A DNA stretch of 64,000 bases from Ceratodon purpureus (Eukaryota > Streptophyta > Bryopsida > Pseudoditrichales > Ditrichaceae): contig CM026421.1 in assembly GCA_014871385.1 (NCBI GenBank), positions 23,364,865-23,428,864 on the forward strand, written 5' to 3'. Each line of letters starts with the position of its first letter. The stretch's first letter is position 1. Shown one piece after another: positions 12,700 to 25,800 of the stretch. The position numbers and the translations under genes were made by a program. Below the pieces are notes generated by a model that was given only the letters and a program-made list of their open reading frames with translations, was not told the DNA's origin and did no database searches.

Positions 12700-12965
12700 A
12701 ATTTTAATATCAAATTACCAATTTTAATAAATTTAATAATAAATTTAATTTCAAATCACAAATTTTAATAAATTTAATTTGTAATTGAATTTAATAAATT
12801 TTGTAATTAAATTTGTTACAAATTAATTTTATTACAAATTTATATTTTGAAATTATAAACTAAAAATTTAATTACAAATTTGGAATTACATACGGTTATA
12901 CAAATTAATTTTAAATTTTTATAAGTTTATAATTTCAAATTTTATTAAAATTTGAAATTACAGGC
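12700..12965. repeat. AAATTT-type low-complexity block
   Basis: Built almost entirely from permutations of AAATTTAAT, TTTGTAATT and their complements, so it is nearly self-complementary at many offsets. Probably simple-sequence expansion rather than a gene. Confidence 0.6.
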
Positions 12966-13264
12966 CACAAACTAGGATTAATTTATTATTATTTAAGTTA
13001 TATTGACAAAATTGTTTAATTAAAAAAATATATTAAATTTTGAAAATTTCTAAATTAAAGTTTGGTATGGCCCTCCATAGTTTTATTAGGTACCTCAATC
13101 TAAAGTTTCAAATTTCAATATATATATTTTTTTAAACTCAAAATATATTTAAAGAATAAACACTAAAAAAATTAGAAGCAAATCCAATGAATTAAATCAT
13201 ATTCAAATTGATATATTAATATTTATTTTATATGCTATAAGTCCATGTTCCATTCAAGGGCTGG

Positions 13265-13306
<42 letters not shown>
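13265..13306. repeat. A42 homopolymer
   Basis: An uninterrupted run of 42 adenines. It could be an old poly-A tail of an inserted retrosequence or slippage expansion; no recognisable coding body lies immediately upstream. Length may be affected by sequencing error. Confidence 0.8.
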
Positions 13307-13308
<2 letters not shown>

Positions 13309-14289
13309 TTAAATTAAAAAACAAATATTAAATGTAATTTCATCATATTTTATATGTACCTTCAAATTTCATCTTAATTACTTTTTAAATTTTATTCACT
13401 TTAAGTGTATTATGACACACATATATACTTATTAAACAAGATTACGACACAAATTTTTGAATTAATTAACTATTCTACAATATATCTTTTATTTTATCAA
13501 AATAAAATATTCACAAAAAATAACAAATTTGATGAAATTTTGGTTGTTGTTTTAAGAAAGATTGCAAGTTGTTCAATTCATCGTGCTTTCATCTATCTTT
13601 TATATATTTAAAGCAATATTTTGGAAAATTGAAGGACAGGAAATAGGTACTTCTAAGTTACCATTTCAGTCCTTAGGCATCGCCTAATCAATGTGGCAAG
13701 TTTATCTTCAATAAAAACTCTTTGGTGATCATCCTCTAGGTTTAATTAGCCATCTTAAGTATGTTGTAAGGACCAATCTTGACATTCTAATGGAATACGT
13801 TAGATATCCCACAGTGCTTGCATTCTTATCACCAAATTTGTGCCACTCAAATCAACAAAGTGAATATTTATTTGGTGGTTTCAATAAATTTGAAAAACAA
13901 ATTAAGGAATAGATCTATTGGGCCACTCAAATCAATAGAATGAAAATTTATCTTTTGATTTTAACAAGGAAATATGGATTACTATAATCTTAGTTTTAAT
14001 TGATGTAATTAATGTAATTTGAATTATATTAATTAATTAATATAATCACTTAAAATTAAAATTGTAAATTATAATGATTGAAATTTTAATTTTAAGAAGA
14101 GAAGTTTTAAACTATTTTAATTCCAATAATTACTGTAATTATTAATTAAAAATAATAATAATTAAAGTAATTACCATAATTATTAAATTTGTTGAATTTA
14201 CTATATTTACTATATTTATTGTATTTCTTGTGAATAGAGAATAGAGAGTAACTCTATGTACAAAAGTGTTACATATTCCAATCATGCCA

Positions 14290-14400
14290 TGTCACGAGTA
14301 GTGGCTTAATGGCTAAGGGATGACCATGGTGGAGAATTCATGGCTTAGTTGCTTCAAGTGGGAGCCAAGAGGTTTAAGGATCGTATCCTTAGATCATCCT
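14290..14400 (+). mobile_element. Possible tRNA-derived SINE head
   Basis: In a small island of higher GC, TGGCTTAATGG (14302-14312) fits the RNA polymerase III A box, and GGATCGTATCC (14378-14388) resembles a degenerate B box 76 bases downstream. The leading GAGTAGTGGCTTAATGG is similar in style to plant SINE heads. No tRNA cloverleaf can be drawn, and a poly-A tail and target duplications were not found. Low-confidence call. Confidence 0.25.
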
Positions 14401-15134
14401 GCTTCGACTAGCCTAGCTTGGTAAATAGGTGGCTAAGTCGTTAGACGTAGATTAGATTAGGTGGCTCCATTCTTTGGTTTGTAGGTGGTAGGCTCAAGAG
14501 GGAGGAGTAGAAATACTAATGAAGATCATTTTTACGAATTGAACCATCGCTTCAAATCAAGAGATTTGTTTGAAAACAATCAAGAGATTTGTATTAAAAT
14601 TGTTCCGAATTGGTAGTTCCGAATCAATAGGTAGTATCAACAAAATTATGATGAACCTTTGTTAGAACAAACTTGTTCTTTTGTTTTTGTAGTGTTGAGC
14701 ATGTTCAAGAAATTGAGGTCGGTTATGCAAATGCAACCTTGCTTGAGTATGGTTCTTTTCTTATATCCATTTTCAAATCCTAAATGGATACTTTGTTCAT
14801 AGAATTGATCTAGATATCTTTATATATAACCCTTTTTAAAAACTCATCCATCAAAAATAGTTTTAAAAATCTTTGGAAATACATGCAATTTTGTGTAAGT
14901 AATTTAGTTGCACAAATAAATTTATAGATTGATGGTTCAATTTTAGTATACTATCAAAAAGCAAGGAGACAATGTTTGATAAGAATGAATGATGCGATTA
15001 TGTAAATAGGGTATAAATACATGACATGAAGGTTTGAAGATGGTATTATGATACAAGAGCTCCACAACTTTAGAGTTGTAAGAATACTTAAATGGAATGA
15101 GAGAATTCATATAATGGATGTGAATGTTTCGGAA

Positions 15135-15436
15135 TTTGATATTATATATGGAAAGAAAGAAGAGATTGAAGTCGGAATTGGAAACTTGAAAGGTTGTTTG
15201 AAAGGTTTATATATAGATTAGATAGTTAGTTATTCAAAAGGTTATTGCAAAATTTATTTAAAAAAATATTTAAAAATTAATTGATATATTTTAAAAACAA
15301 AAAAAACTCAACTTCATTCATTTTTGGTGTAAATTTTATTTTATTTCATCTTTACTTGAATATTTTTCATTTTTTATATTCAATGTAAAAATTATGATTT
15401 TCGTCGATGGTTGCGCGTAACATTGCGTAGCCCTAG
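15135..15436 (+). mobile_element. Dispersed repeat copy 1, CTAG-ended (possibly Helitron-like)
   Basis: This roughly 300-bp segment matches, in reverse orientation, the segment at 32373-32642. Shared blocks include GGTTGTTTGAAAGGTT, CTCAACTTCATTCATT, ATTTTATTTTATTTCAT and the terminal GCATTGCG-like/CTAG end. Both copies end with CTAG followed by T, which fits a Helitron 3' end (CTRR then T). An imperfect palindrome, GTTGCGCGTAAC, lies about 15 bases inside this end. No coding sequence is present and the 5' boundary is not defined. Repeat status is solid; Helitron identity is inference. Confidence 0.65.
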
Positions 15437-15934
15437 TTTATTTTATTTTGAATTCATGTGTTTGATTTGAAGATTTTTCATCATTCATCAAATTTTATTT
15501 CATGATAATTCCGACAAATTGGCAACGTAATTTTTTATTTAATCAGATGTTCTTACTTAGAATTATTGTTTGCTGAAGCTACCCCTAAGGTACGGTGGAA
15601 AAGCAAGGGGAGGGCTAAACAGGCCCGAACTTGTTATTTTTACTCGACGTTGTCATGAGCAGACTCATGTATCAACATGCTTCAAGCTCCCCGAGAAACT
15701 GGAATAAGTTGGAGCCAAGGATGAGGAGCCTCATCCACGCAAGAACGAAAACCGCCCCATGCACCAAAATCTCATCTCCCAAACCTCACACCGTGCAACG
15801 AAGAAACCCCCGCACAGATGAACAACTTACGCGCACCCGCAGTGGATGAAGACTCGGCAGCGCGAGGAAGCGCAGGCGCAAGCAGGCAGGCAGGCAGTCG
15901 GGACGCCGGGACCGCAGTTGGTCGCGCCCACGCA

Positions 15935-15956
15935 GGGCAGGGCAGGGCAGGGCAGG
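15935..15956. repeat. (GGGCA)n simple repeat
   Basis: Four to five GGGCA units in the SABRE upstream region. Confidence 0.75.
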
Positions 15957-16089
15957 CTCCTGAACGAGGGCAGCGAAACCAGGACGCGCACACCAGGGGC
16001 CCCGGAATTCGTAGATCAGATCGCAATTGCAAACCGCGCTACAAACCACGCTGCCTACTCACATCCCTCTCTCGCTCGCCCGGGAGAGA

Positions 16090-16108
16090 CAGAGAGAGAG
16101 AGAGAGAG
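16090..16108. repeat. (GA)n simple repeat
   Basis: A GA run typical of plant 5' leaders and promoters, about 0.8 kb upstream of the SABRE start codon. Confidence 0.75.
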
Positions 16109-16899
16109 GAGTGAGCAATGGAGCCATGCACTTAAGTGCCACAGCAGAGCGCTCTCGTGGACTCGGAGGTTGCCGATCGCGGTGACGCGCACGGGAGGAG
16201 AGGGAGGGAGGGAGGGGGAGCTTTGCAGATGGTGCTGTGAGGATTGGATCTGCGGGCGCAGGGGCGTCGCTGAGCGGGGACGTGCAGGATGGAAGACACT
16301 GCGGGCGGGAATGGAGTTTCGGCCATTTGAGGGAGTGGCGAGGTTTGGAGAGGACTCCGGGAGGATTGGATTCAAGGGCGCTGCGGCGGGAGCGGCTTCG
16401 GTGACCTGTTGGAGAGATACGATTGCGTTCGGTTTGCTTTGGTTGCTTTAGCGAGGGGAAGAGAGAAATTGCGGGATGATTGAATTGTAGGCATTTCAGG
16501 TTGTAAGGTATGGAGAGGGTTCGAGGCACAGTTTGGCTGAGTTAGAGTAGTCGGAGAAATTTTGTGGAGTTTCGGTTTTTATTTTTAATCTTTTGTTTAT
16601 TTTAAATGATTTTTTCGCTTGTTTTTCCCGGATTTTTGGTTGCTGCGATCGTGGAGTGAGTTTCGAGGCGTGAATTGGATGCAGAGGCGGAGTGTGGAGA
16701 TCTTTTGGCTGCGGAGGATGAGAATGTCGTGGTAGTGGAGGCGGGGCCGTCATGCTGGAAAATGCAGGGGATGCGGCTTTTAGAATTCTGGTCATTGATT
16801 GTTTTTCCTGGCGACGGTGTTCTTGACGGAGAAGGAAGAGTGGACTCAGGAGGTTGTTTTTGTTTGAGGCTTCGTGCGTGGCTCTGAAACCTTGGATTC

Positions 16900-19800
16900 A
16901 TGGAGGTCACGCCTGATAAATTCGTCTGGCTGTTTCTGGTTGTGACCACAGTATCATGGCTTGTGTTCAAGTAAGCGCCATTCCACCCTTTGATTCATGC
17001 AGTATTTGTGTTGGAGAGCGTCGTCATGTGTAGAATTTTTCTTGGAAGGTGTAGCTGAAATTGTCTGTCGAATAGAAGCAGGGCAAGCTACATTGCAGTG
17101 ACATTTTGGAGACTCTTTACACACAGTTCTTGTAGACGCCATTAGATTACGCAAAATCCGCTCAGTGATCTTGATAGCGTCTCCTATGGCTGCCTTAGAT
17201 TTTAACCCTATTAGGTCTGAAAACTTGCTGCCAATGCCTTCCTTAACCTACTCACTCCACATTTTCTTGTGTACACACTGAATTGATGAAGCATTTGCTG
17301 AGAGTCGGCTTGAGGATCCGTTCATTGTTAAACCCAGGCACAATTGGCACCGTACTGTAGAGCTCCTTTAAGTGTATATTTGGTTTAGCTCAGATGCGGT
17401 ATTCTACCTGGATTGTTTGCGATTTCAGATATGAACACTGGTTTTCTCAGTAGACAGATCGGCTCCTAAACCCTAGTTTATCGAGTTCTGTAAGAGACTT
17501 TATTTATATTTGGCCGTGGACTATTCGTGGTCATAATCTCATGTGAGGGCACTTCGTGATGTGCTTAGTGTTGATTTTTGAGGACTCACATATGTATACT
17601 CTTGTTTTTCTTAGCATATAATATCCAGGATTAGGTTTGGCGGGGTGATCGTCGCCGCTGATTAGTTCGATTTGTTGTGATGTTCTAGTCGCTCCGTCGT
17701 ATTGTGAGGTTGACCTAATTAATATCATCTGAACTTCTGAAGTGTTGGTTCTGAAACGAGTTTGTGTCTTTCCTCCAGTTTCACCGCCAAGTTGTTGGCA
17801 TGGATAGGCAGCAGAGTTCTTGGTGCACGAGTACGCTTTCGGTTTGCAGGCTTCCAAAGACTCAAAGACGTATCCATTCAATTTCGGAAGGTAAACCTTG
17901 TGTGGTGAATCGTGGAATTCTTTAATACTTTAGTATGGTCATTGCAATAGTTAAGAATCGTAGCTTATGAAATTCATGGCGACGAATGGCGACTGATGGT
18001 GCAAACCATTCTTTTCGTGCAGGGGCCAATTGCGTCTTTGACCATTGGGGAAGTTCGTTTCAGTTTTCGGAAGCAGCTCTCAGCACTACTTCGAGAGTAC
18101 AAATTTCAGCTCTTTATTTCGGATGTGGAGATTGTTCTGCAAAAGAGTGCGGGTACAAGCAAGAAGAAGTCCACAAAACCTCGCAGCAAGAAGAATCCTG
18201 CATCCCAGCGCAGGAAGTGGATTGTAACCGCCAATTTAGCCAAGTATCTGAAATTTTCAATAACAGAGCTTGTTCTGAAGTATGCTGAGGTTACATTCTT
18301 CCTGTATAACTTGAGCCCATAAGTTTTAGTTTTTAATGGATGCTCATCACAACAGTCGTTTTCTGATTATTTTCTGCTACTACTCAGCTAGTTGCTCACT
18401 TTCTGTTTCGAGTTCAAATATGTTTATTAGCCACTCGAGGTCCACTATAAGCTTTTCAGCTGCGGGATTGCTGCATTTCTTATTCTTTGTGATATAATTC
18501 TGAAGCCAACACTGTGTTGAGCAGATTCCCAAACTATCCTTGGAGATCAAGGACTTGGAATTGGACTTGTTCAAACAGGAGGTAGCTTCCACAGTGCTGG
18601 GTACAAAGTTGTCCATCAAACCGTGCACTATTTACCTTGGTGAAAGGCATTCGAGATGTGAAAGTTCTGGACCCATGATTGGTTTTCGACAGCGCATTTT
18701 TTCCGTTGCTCGTTCTCCCTCTGCACCGCTTATTGATGCCACTCCAAGCGTCCTCTTTCTGTTGGATCAGCTCACTGTATCCAGCAGCTTTGATCACGAC
18801 GGGTACGCAAAATGGCCTTATTTTGCTCTTGGATCTTTTTTCTCGTTCATCTGTGGTTCTTAGGGTGTATTCTATTTACACATTAACTCGAGTGATTCTC
18901 TCAGCATATGTACATACATTATTTTACGAAGTGATATTTATCTTGCAACACACTGGTTCTATCAGATTCTTAACCATTGTAAATCTTAGAACTTGCTATG
19001 TTGAAATATTTGAGCTTTTGCATGATGTTTGAGCGAATTTTTGAGCTTAAACATATCTTCTAGTATCCGGTAGTTTATTCCCAAGTTTCGATGTATTACA
19101 TAGTGATATTTAATATTAGATCCATGACTGAATCATACTCTATGGTTTTTGAGCTCCTGTTCAGTCGGGCGAAGAAGAGACTAATTTGAAAAGTTAAATG
19201 TTGTGGGTATTGACATGTCCTTTTTAGAGAAGCTGGAGTTATGGTCCAGCAGCTCGATGTAGTATGTGGCGACGTTTCAATCGACTTAAGCGAGGATATG
19301 CTTTTCGGAGATGCGGGTCTTGTGAAAAGTCTCAATGCCTCAAAAACATCACGGAAATTAGATGAAGTGCATGGAGCATCTTTGGTAGATTCTTCGATTC
19401 CTGAGCGTGTCGATCCCTTCCCTACCGCAGAAACTGATGCTGCTGCTGCTGTCGCTGAAGCATCGGAATCTGGGCACATTCCTGCAACCTTGAAATCAGA
19501 TGCGGCTGGTGCGAGTACATCTGCAATTGCCGAGCCTCCCAAAGGACGTGTTGTTAAGGTTCCTGAAAAGGTGTGCTATCCATCGAGTGACTGCAACTCA
19601 CATGTCTCTTTTATGTGATGTATGCAAAGATAACCTTATGCATGTTCCATTAAGTCTAAGCCATCGGGTGGGCTAATACGATTAAACTGTGTAAGATTGC
19701 AATCAAACCAAACTGTCAGTTGCGGTCCATCAGCTATGGGGTCGGTGAGCGTCATTTCGTGTTCAGTATCAGAATGCAATGTCTTATCTCTCATTTTTTT

Positions 19801-22800
19801 ATTTGTTTGCTTTTTGATATATTTAATATTTTTTTTACTGTTTATAGGATGAAGTAGCTTTTCAATCAATGTTTGCAGAGTCGCTGCATATGTTTTACAG
19901 CTGCAGATTTTATTTACTAATCTAGGTTTTTTCTTGTGAAGGTTGGTTTTTCTCTGCCCAAGTTGAGTTTGAAGTGCAGTTACAAGGAAGGAGTGCTGGA
20001 AAATGTGGTCACTGGCATTGTGATGCGAGGAAACAGGGTACAGCCTCCAGATCCATCCACAGAAGTTATTTCTGAGATGGATCTCCATGTGGACTGTGGA
20101 GAAATTATGGTGAGTATTTTTTGAAGTAATTTTTCAAGTTCTTGTCGTCTTGATTGCAAAATCATATTAGGATATGTTAAGAGCTTTTATAGACCAGTTC
20201 GACCTGCCATCTATGTAGTGCACGTTGCAACAGGTGTTCCAGTTCAATCACTTTAGTATGTTATATTCTTGGTAGTAAGACATATTTTGGCACAGATCTT
20301 GCGGGAGAACAATCAATCTTTCCTCGAGATATTGAAGGTGGCAGTGGCAGGTTCTCTCGAATTTCCTGCTGAGGTGAGATTCTATCTTCGATGGTGGTCT
20401 GGTTGGTCTTGATAGTTGTAGAAACGTCTGCAGAATCGAATTTGCACTAGTCCTTAAAAGTATTAGTGGAAACGGTCACTTATCGACGCAGTATGTAGTC
20501 ATACTTCTTCAAATATATTCCTTAGTTACCGTGCTTATTGCCATATGTTGTTGAGTTGTCTATTTGCTACTAAGGATATTGCTAATTGAACGATTTTAGA
20601 CCTCGTGGTCTATTAGTTTTTTGCATTGTGTTTGCATTGTGAGCTATTATTGCTAGATGACCGTTTTCTTACATATTTTAGTGTGCACTTGTTCTGATTC
20701 CAATTTTATATTCCACATATTTCAGAATTTCATATTCGCCATATGTGACTTTGTTGATAGCCTGTCTGTCATCAGCTTTAAACGATCATGAATTTGAACA
20801 TATTCTGTAGTGTTGCATACAATTTGGAGTCAATTTCATGATTTCCTGTTTCAATCTCCTGATTTATTGCTAATTTTGAAAAATTCTCATGAATGATGGA
20901 TGTGATTTAACTGCATCATGAATATTCTGTGCATCCAGGCCAGCAAGCCTGTGCAGGTCCAGGTAGAAATTGAGTTGGGAGGGACCCAATGCAATTTAAT
21001 GACAGCTTCTGTAGATTGCTGGCTGAAACTAGCGTTGCGGGTTACGAGTAAACCAAGCAATGTAGCCGGAGCTGAGCATCCCATACCAAAACCAGTCACT
21101 ATCAAGAAGCCGAAGAGGAAGTTGTTGTGGGGTTGCACTTTTTCTGCGCCGGACCTGACACTGGTTGCTTACAGCCTTGATGGCATGCCTCTGTACAATG
21201 TATATTTCATTTTCCTTTGATTCTGACCTTGCTGTTTCTTTTGAATGCAATTTTAGCCTAGCATTTCGTAACATATGCTAGCTAGTTGTTTCTAGGAATC
21301 TACCGACTCAGATGCAGTGCCCTGGCTATTACTTTTTTCGCTTTGAGCCTAACTATCAGAACCCGGCAAATCTTGGAGCTGTATGTAGACACATGGTTAT
21401 CATGTAAACGAGCTTGTAACACTTTTCGCCCAATTGCTGCCGAATTTAAGCAGAGATGTTTCTAGTAGTTGAAGAGATGCCAGTCATTTCTAGAGTCACC
21501 AGAGTATCCCTATGAAATTGTAGTAACGTAATTTCACGAACTGTCACATGTCTCAGTGATAGATGCCATTGAAATGGTGGATATTTGGATCTTCTTGTGC
21601 CCAGCATGATCCTGGTGTATTCTGTAAGTATGTCGAAGTGCTGAAGTTTTTTCTTTGTCAATTTTTACAGGTTAGCGCACAAACGTCGCACGTATTTTTG
21701 AGCTCAGGATCAGGTAACGGGTTGGCAGTCCATGGTGAGATGGGAGAGTGTGTGTTTGGGATGGCCGAAGAAACAGATGGTTTCTCAAAAGATTCTGTAC
21801 CTGGAGGTGAATCTTGTAAAGGTTGCTTGATGCGGCTTTCACGTGTGGTGATTGAATGGGGACTTACAGACTCTGAATCAGTTGAAGACAATTCAACGGA
21901 AAAGATTCGGACTTTAGTCCTTGAAGCGCATGGAACTGGAATCTATTTTAGTATAACTCGTGTGCGATCTATTCTCTCCACGTACATGGTGATGGAGAGG
22001 TATTTAAAATCTTTACCTTCTGGCAGAAAGCCTAAAAGTGCAAGCAGTAGCAGTTCGAAGATTAAAAAGCCTGGATTAAGAAGAGTTGTATTGCGCCTCG
22101 AAGGGTTTCTTATTCAAATGACGGGATCTTTGCATGCGGAGGATATGATTGTGCCAGACCCAAAGAAGGTGAATTATGGTATTCAAGGTGGGGAGGCTAT
22201 TGTGACCACGATGGAAGATGGATCTCCGCGTACAGCATCAATATTTGTTGCGCGTGGGGATGGATTTAGAAGTAAATACAAGACTGGTCTTGAGCTAACA
22301 CATTTCAGTTTGTGCTTCGACAAAGAGCCCAAAGGTGTCAACGTTAAAGTTGAACGTGGAAGTTTGCTCTATCAAGAGCTCGATTGTAGAGATAAAGTTC
22401 TTGCTGAAACTACTGCATTTGGTGTTCAGAGTGTCGAGGTCCTTTACCAGCCGACAGCGCCGGGCTCAGAAAAAGGCAATTGCGCACTGGTTAGTGCGAA
22501 CGATGTTACTGGAAGGTGGGAGCCTGACTTGCATTTATTCTTTCACGAAGTTGGGCTTCAATTCAAGAGATTACTAGACTGGCGCAAGTCTTTTCGGAAC
22601 AATCTCAGTAATGTACAGGAAAACTTGACTGCAGAGAAAGCCCCTAGTGCAGAAAGCAGTAGTAAACGAAGTAAAAGTAAAGTCGAGGTCGCCATTGATA
22701 TTGAGGGTTTGATCTTCACAGTTGAGATTGGTGACGGCGCTGAAATTGAGTTACAGGTTCAATCAATATTCTCAGAAGATGCTCAAATCGGTCTACTCGC

Positions 22801-25800
22801 TGAAGATACCAAATTGTTTCTTAACGAGGCGCTGCTTCTTAGCAGTGATCGCCTGCAGATATCTCGGATCCCTTACGTGCCTGAACTTGCAAAAGAAATT
22901 ATTCGCGATAATGATGCTGCGAAAAATAGTGGAGTCGTCGGTACTCATTACTGGGATTGTGTCATACAAGCAAATGGTACTCGAATAATCATGCCGTTCC
23001 GTCTTCCATTAAGAGGCATCGAAGACGCATATGAGGATATGTGGCGGGCCTTGAAACTGGCCATGGCTGCACAGAAGCTTAGAATCGGGGCGGGAGTGCC
23101 GGTCCCGATAGATAATAAACCAAAGAAGACAAAGTCTTCACAGATGAGGGCGATACAAGTAGTAATGCGAGATGTAGTGGCAGAGATCGAGGAGGAGCCT
23201 CTTCAAGGTTGGTTTGATGAACATCATCGTCTTTTGCGCGAACAGGTCTGTGAGCTGATTGTCAGAGAGCGGCTCCTTGACGAAAAAGTTTCTCAGGAAC
23301 GCAGCAAGAGTGGACACACTCAGTCAGAAGGAGAGGAGCCTGAAAAGAATAACAGTGCTCTTCATAAGCTTGTGGAAACAGGCTTGGCTGATCCCGAGGT
23401 TGTTAAACAGGAGAGAGAGAAACTCTATATCCAGACTTTCGAAGCATATCGGAAAGCTTGCGAAAAGCTTGTGTTAGAGGAGGGTACAGGGGAAGCTAAT
23501 GTTGGATTACAGGCAGGGTTTAAACCCAGCTCAAGACGCAGGTCTTTGGCCTCTATCACCGCCAGTACTCTGGAGATTGTGCTTACCAAAGTTGAAGGAG
23601 GACGGGAGGGTATGATTGAAATTGCTCGTAAGCTCGACTGTGTAGAGCCAGATGCTGAGATTCCCTTTTCAAGGGTCATGGGGCGAAAGTTATTAGTGCA
23701 CACTTCAAACCTTGTAGTCCGCATTCGCGACTATACTCTTCCTTTGTTGTCCGCTGACCGGGGCCAGTGCGATGGGGTAGTCGTTCTTGCGCAACAGGTA
23801 ATCTCCTCCTTTTAAGTTTCTTCAAAGAGTTTCTTGAAGTTTTTTTTTAATTTCGTGTTGTTGGATCAGCCATTTGGCCATGTAGATATCTCTTGGTATC
23901 CTATCATTGCATTCATGTTATTTGAGTGTTGTATATATCTTAGTTCTCTATATGAAGTTCGAACTTGGTTTTTGTTAAAAGTACAGGCTACGGTGTTTCC
24001 GCCTCAAATGCAGCAAGATGTGTACTTGGGACGGTGGCGACGAGTAACCGTGCATCGTTCCATCAGTGGGTCAACCCCCGCTTTAAAATTCTACTCGGAA
24101 CTTCCTATTGAGTTAGAAACTGCAAAAGTAAGCTACGGCGTAGGTCATGAACCAGCTATTGCAGATGTAAGCTGGGCCTTTTCAGTGGCTCTACGAAGAA
24201 CCGATATTAGTGTCCACAGGCATCAGTGGTACGAGGAGATTCCTTTGCCTCCTCCACCTGTGAAGAAAGAACGAAGTCTTCCTTGGTGGGATGACATGCG
24301 CTACTATGTCCATGGGATCAACAGTGTGAATTCAACCAATTTCGAATGGACATTTCCAGCGACGACGGATCCTTATGAGGAGAACAACTATATGCGTTTA
24401 GTTGCAAAGACTATGGATATCAAGCAATCAGAAGGGTGTGTCGTGTTCAATGGAAAGGATTTTGGTCTTCTTGTTACGAGCTTGGAGACATTTGCGAAAG
24501 GGTTGGACTCCTCAATTCACAGCCAGAAACCACCTGTATTTCTTAGTACTCCAATATTCCAGTTAGAAATAACCATGGACTGGGATTGCGAATCTGGGAG
24601 CCCTCTCCATCACTATCTACATGCACTTCCCAATGAGAAGAAGCTGCGGGATTTAGTTTATGATCCATTCCGCTCAACTTCTTTCTCTCTAGGATTGAAT
24701 TTTAGTTTCAAGGCGAATTCTGAGGAGTCTAATGAGGAAGTGAACAATCCGAGTAGAAAACCTCAGCCTAAGAACTCTATTTGGCGCCTTCTACGGGGAT
24801 CTGGATCACCTTCCGGTCATGAGAAAGTAGATGGAGCCTCAGATCTTGTTCCAACCGTCAACCTAGGTGCCCATGACCTGATATTTATCTTCAAGTGGTG
24901 GAGTCTTGTTTACTTACCTCCACACAAGCTGCGATCTTTTGCTAGATTTTACCGATTCAATACTCCTCGTATTCCGCGTTCTGGAAATCTCTCCCTCGAC
25001 AAGGTTCTCACGGAATTCATGTTGAGGGTGGATTCATCCCCCACCTGCATAAAGCACTATTCGCTTATGGATGATGATCCTGCAGAAGGCCTGACCTTCC
25101 TCATGCAAAAACTGAAGTATGAAATGTGTAACAGTCGAGGCCGTGGCCACTTCACTATAGATACGGTGCGTGACCCATTGGAGCTTGTTTATCAAGGGTT
25201 GGATATAAATGTGATGGTAGCAGAGCTGCACCAACTTTCTTCACCTGCTCCTGCGGATGATAATGTTGCTGTTGAAGAGTTGCAGAAGTCTGATAAAGTT
25301 AAACAGCTGCTTGGGCTCCCTGAAGGTAACGAGGATGGAGCGTCGTTGAATCCTGCCTCTGGTAGTGGTCTTGGGTTTTTACTGAGCACAGATTGCCTTA
25401 CAATTCGGAAACAAGCCCCCAAGGCTGATTCAGCTCGTCTTTCCTTCTGGCAAGAAGCAGCTAGACGACATCTTCGTGTGGAAGCGATGCGGCATACACC
25501 TGTGGAGCATGGAAGTGAAAGTGACTTGCGCTCAGATCCAAGTGATGACGATGGTTTTAGTGCTGTTCTGGCTGATAATTGTTTACGCGTTTCCTTGTAT
25601 GGATTCAAGCTTCTCTGGAATATTGCAAACAGAGATGCTGTATGGGCATGGGTGGGAGAACTGGGCCATGCTTTTGAGCATCCTAAGCCTTCTCCTTCTA
25701 GGCAATATGCCCAACGTAAAAGAATGGAGGAGCAGCAGAAGATTGAGAAAGATGACGTCGATGCTGAATCTGCATTGCCGCAGAAAGCCTCCTCAAGCGT

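Larger units (their letters stand above)
10861..15134. other. AT-rich repeat desert between SRRM1 and SABRE
   Basis: Very AT-rich sequence with poly-A, (AAATTT)-like and (TTAA)-like low-complexity blocks. Separate entries cover two short open frames (11987-12492), low-complexity DNA, an A42 run and a SINE-like segment. No conserved gene is visible. Confidence 0.5.
15437..16899 (+). promoter_or_regulatory. GC-rich upstream region and leader of SABRE
   Basis: AT-rich to about 15600, then GC-rich up to the SABRE start codon. Contains GGGCA and GA simple repeats. At least two short upstream open frames precede the start codon in the sense direction: one begins with ATG at 16679 and ends at a TAG near 16735, another begins near 16769. 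If they are in the mature leader they could dampen translation. Long open frames on both strands at 15770-16800 appear to be GC-driven. Confidence 0.4.

Noticed and set aside
12700-12965. Apparent inverted repeats in AAATTT-rich DNA
   Set aside because: Self-complementarity is expected from simple AAATTT sequence and does not indicate an element.
15772-16529. Overlapping Pro/Arg/Ser-rich frames on both strands upstream of SABRE
   Set aside because: Several frames are open at once in a GC-rich leader region, with no domain or conserved start.
19636-20088. 150-codon minus-strand frame inside SABRE
   Set aside because: It spans SABRE intron and exon antisense sequence and has no recognisable domain.
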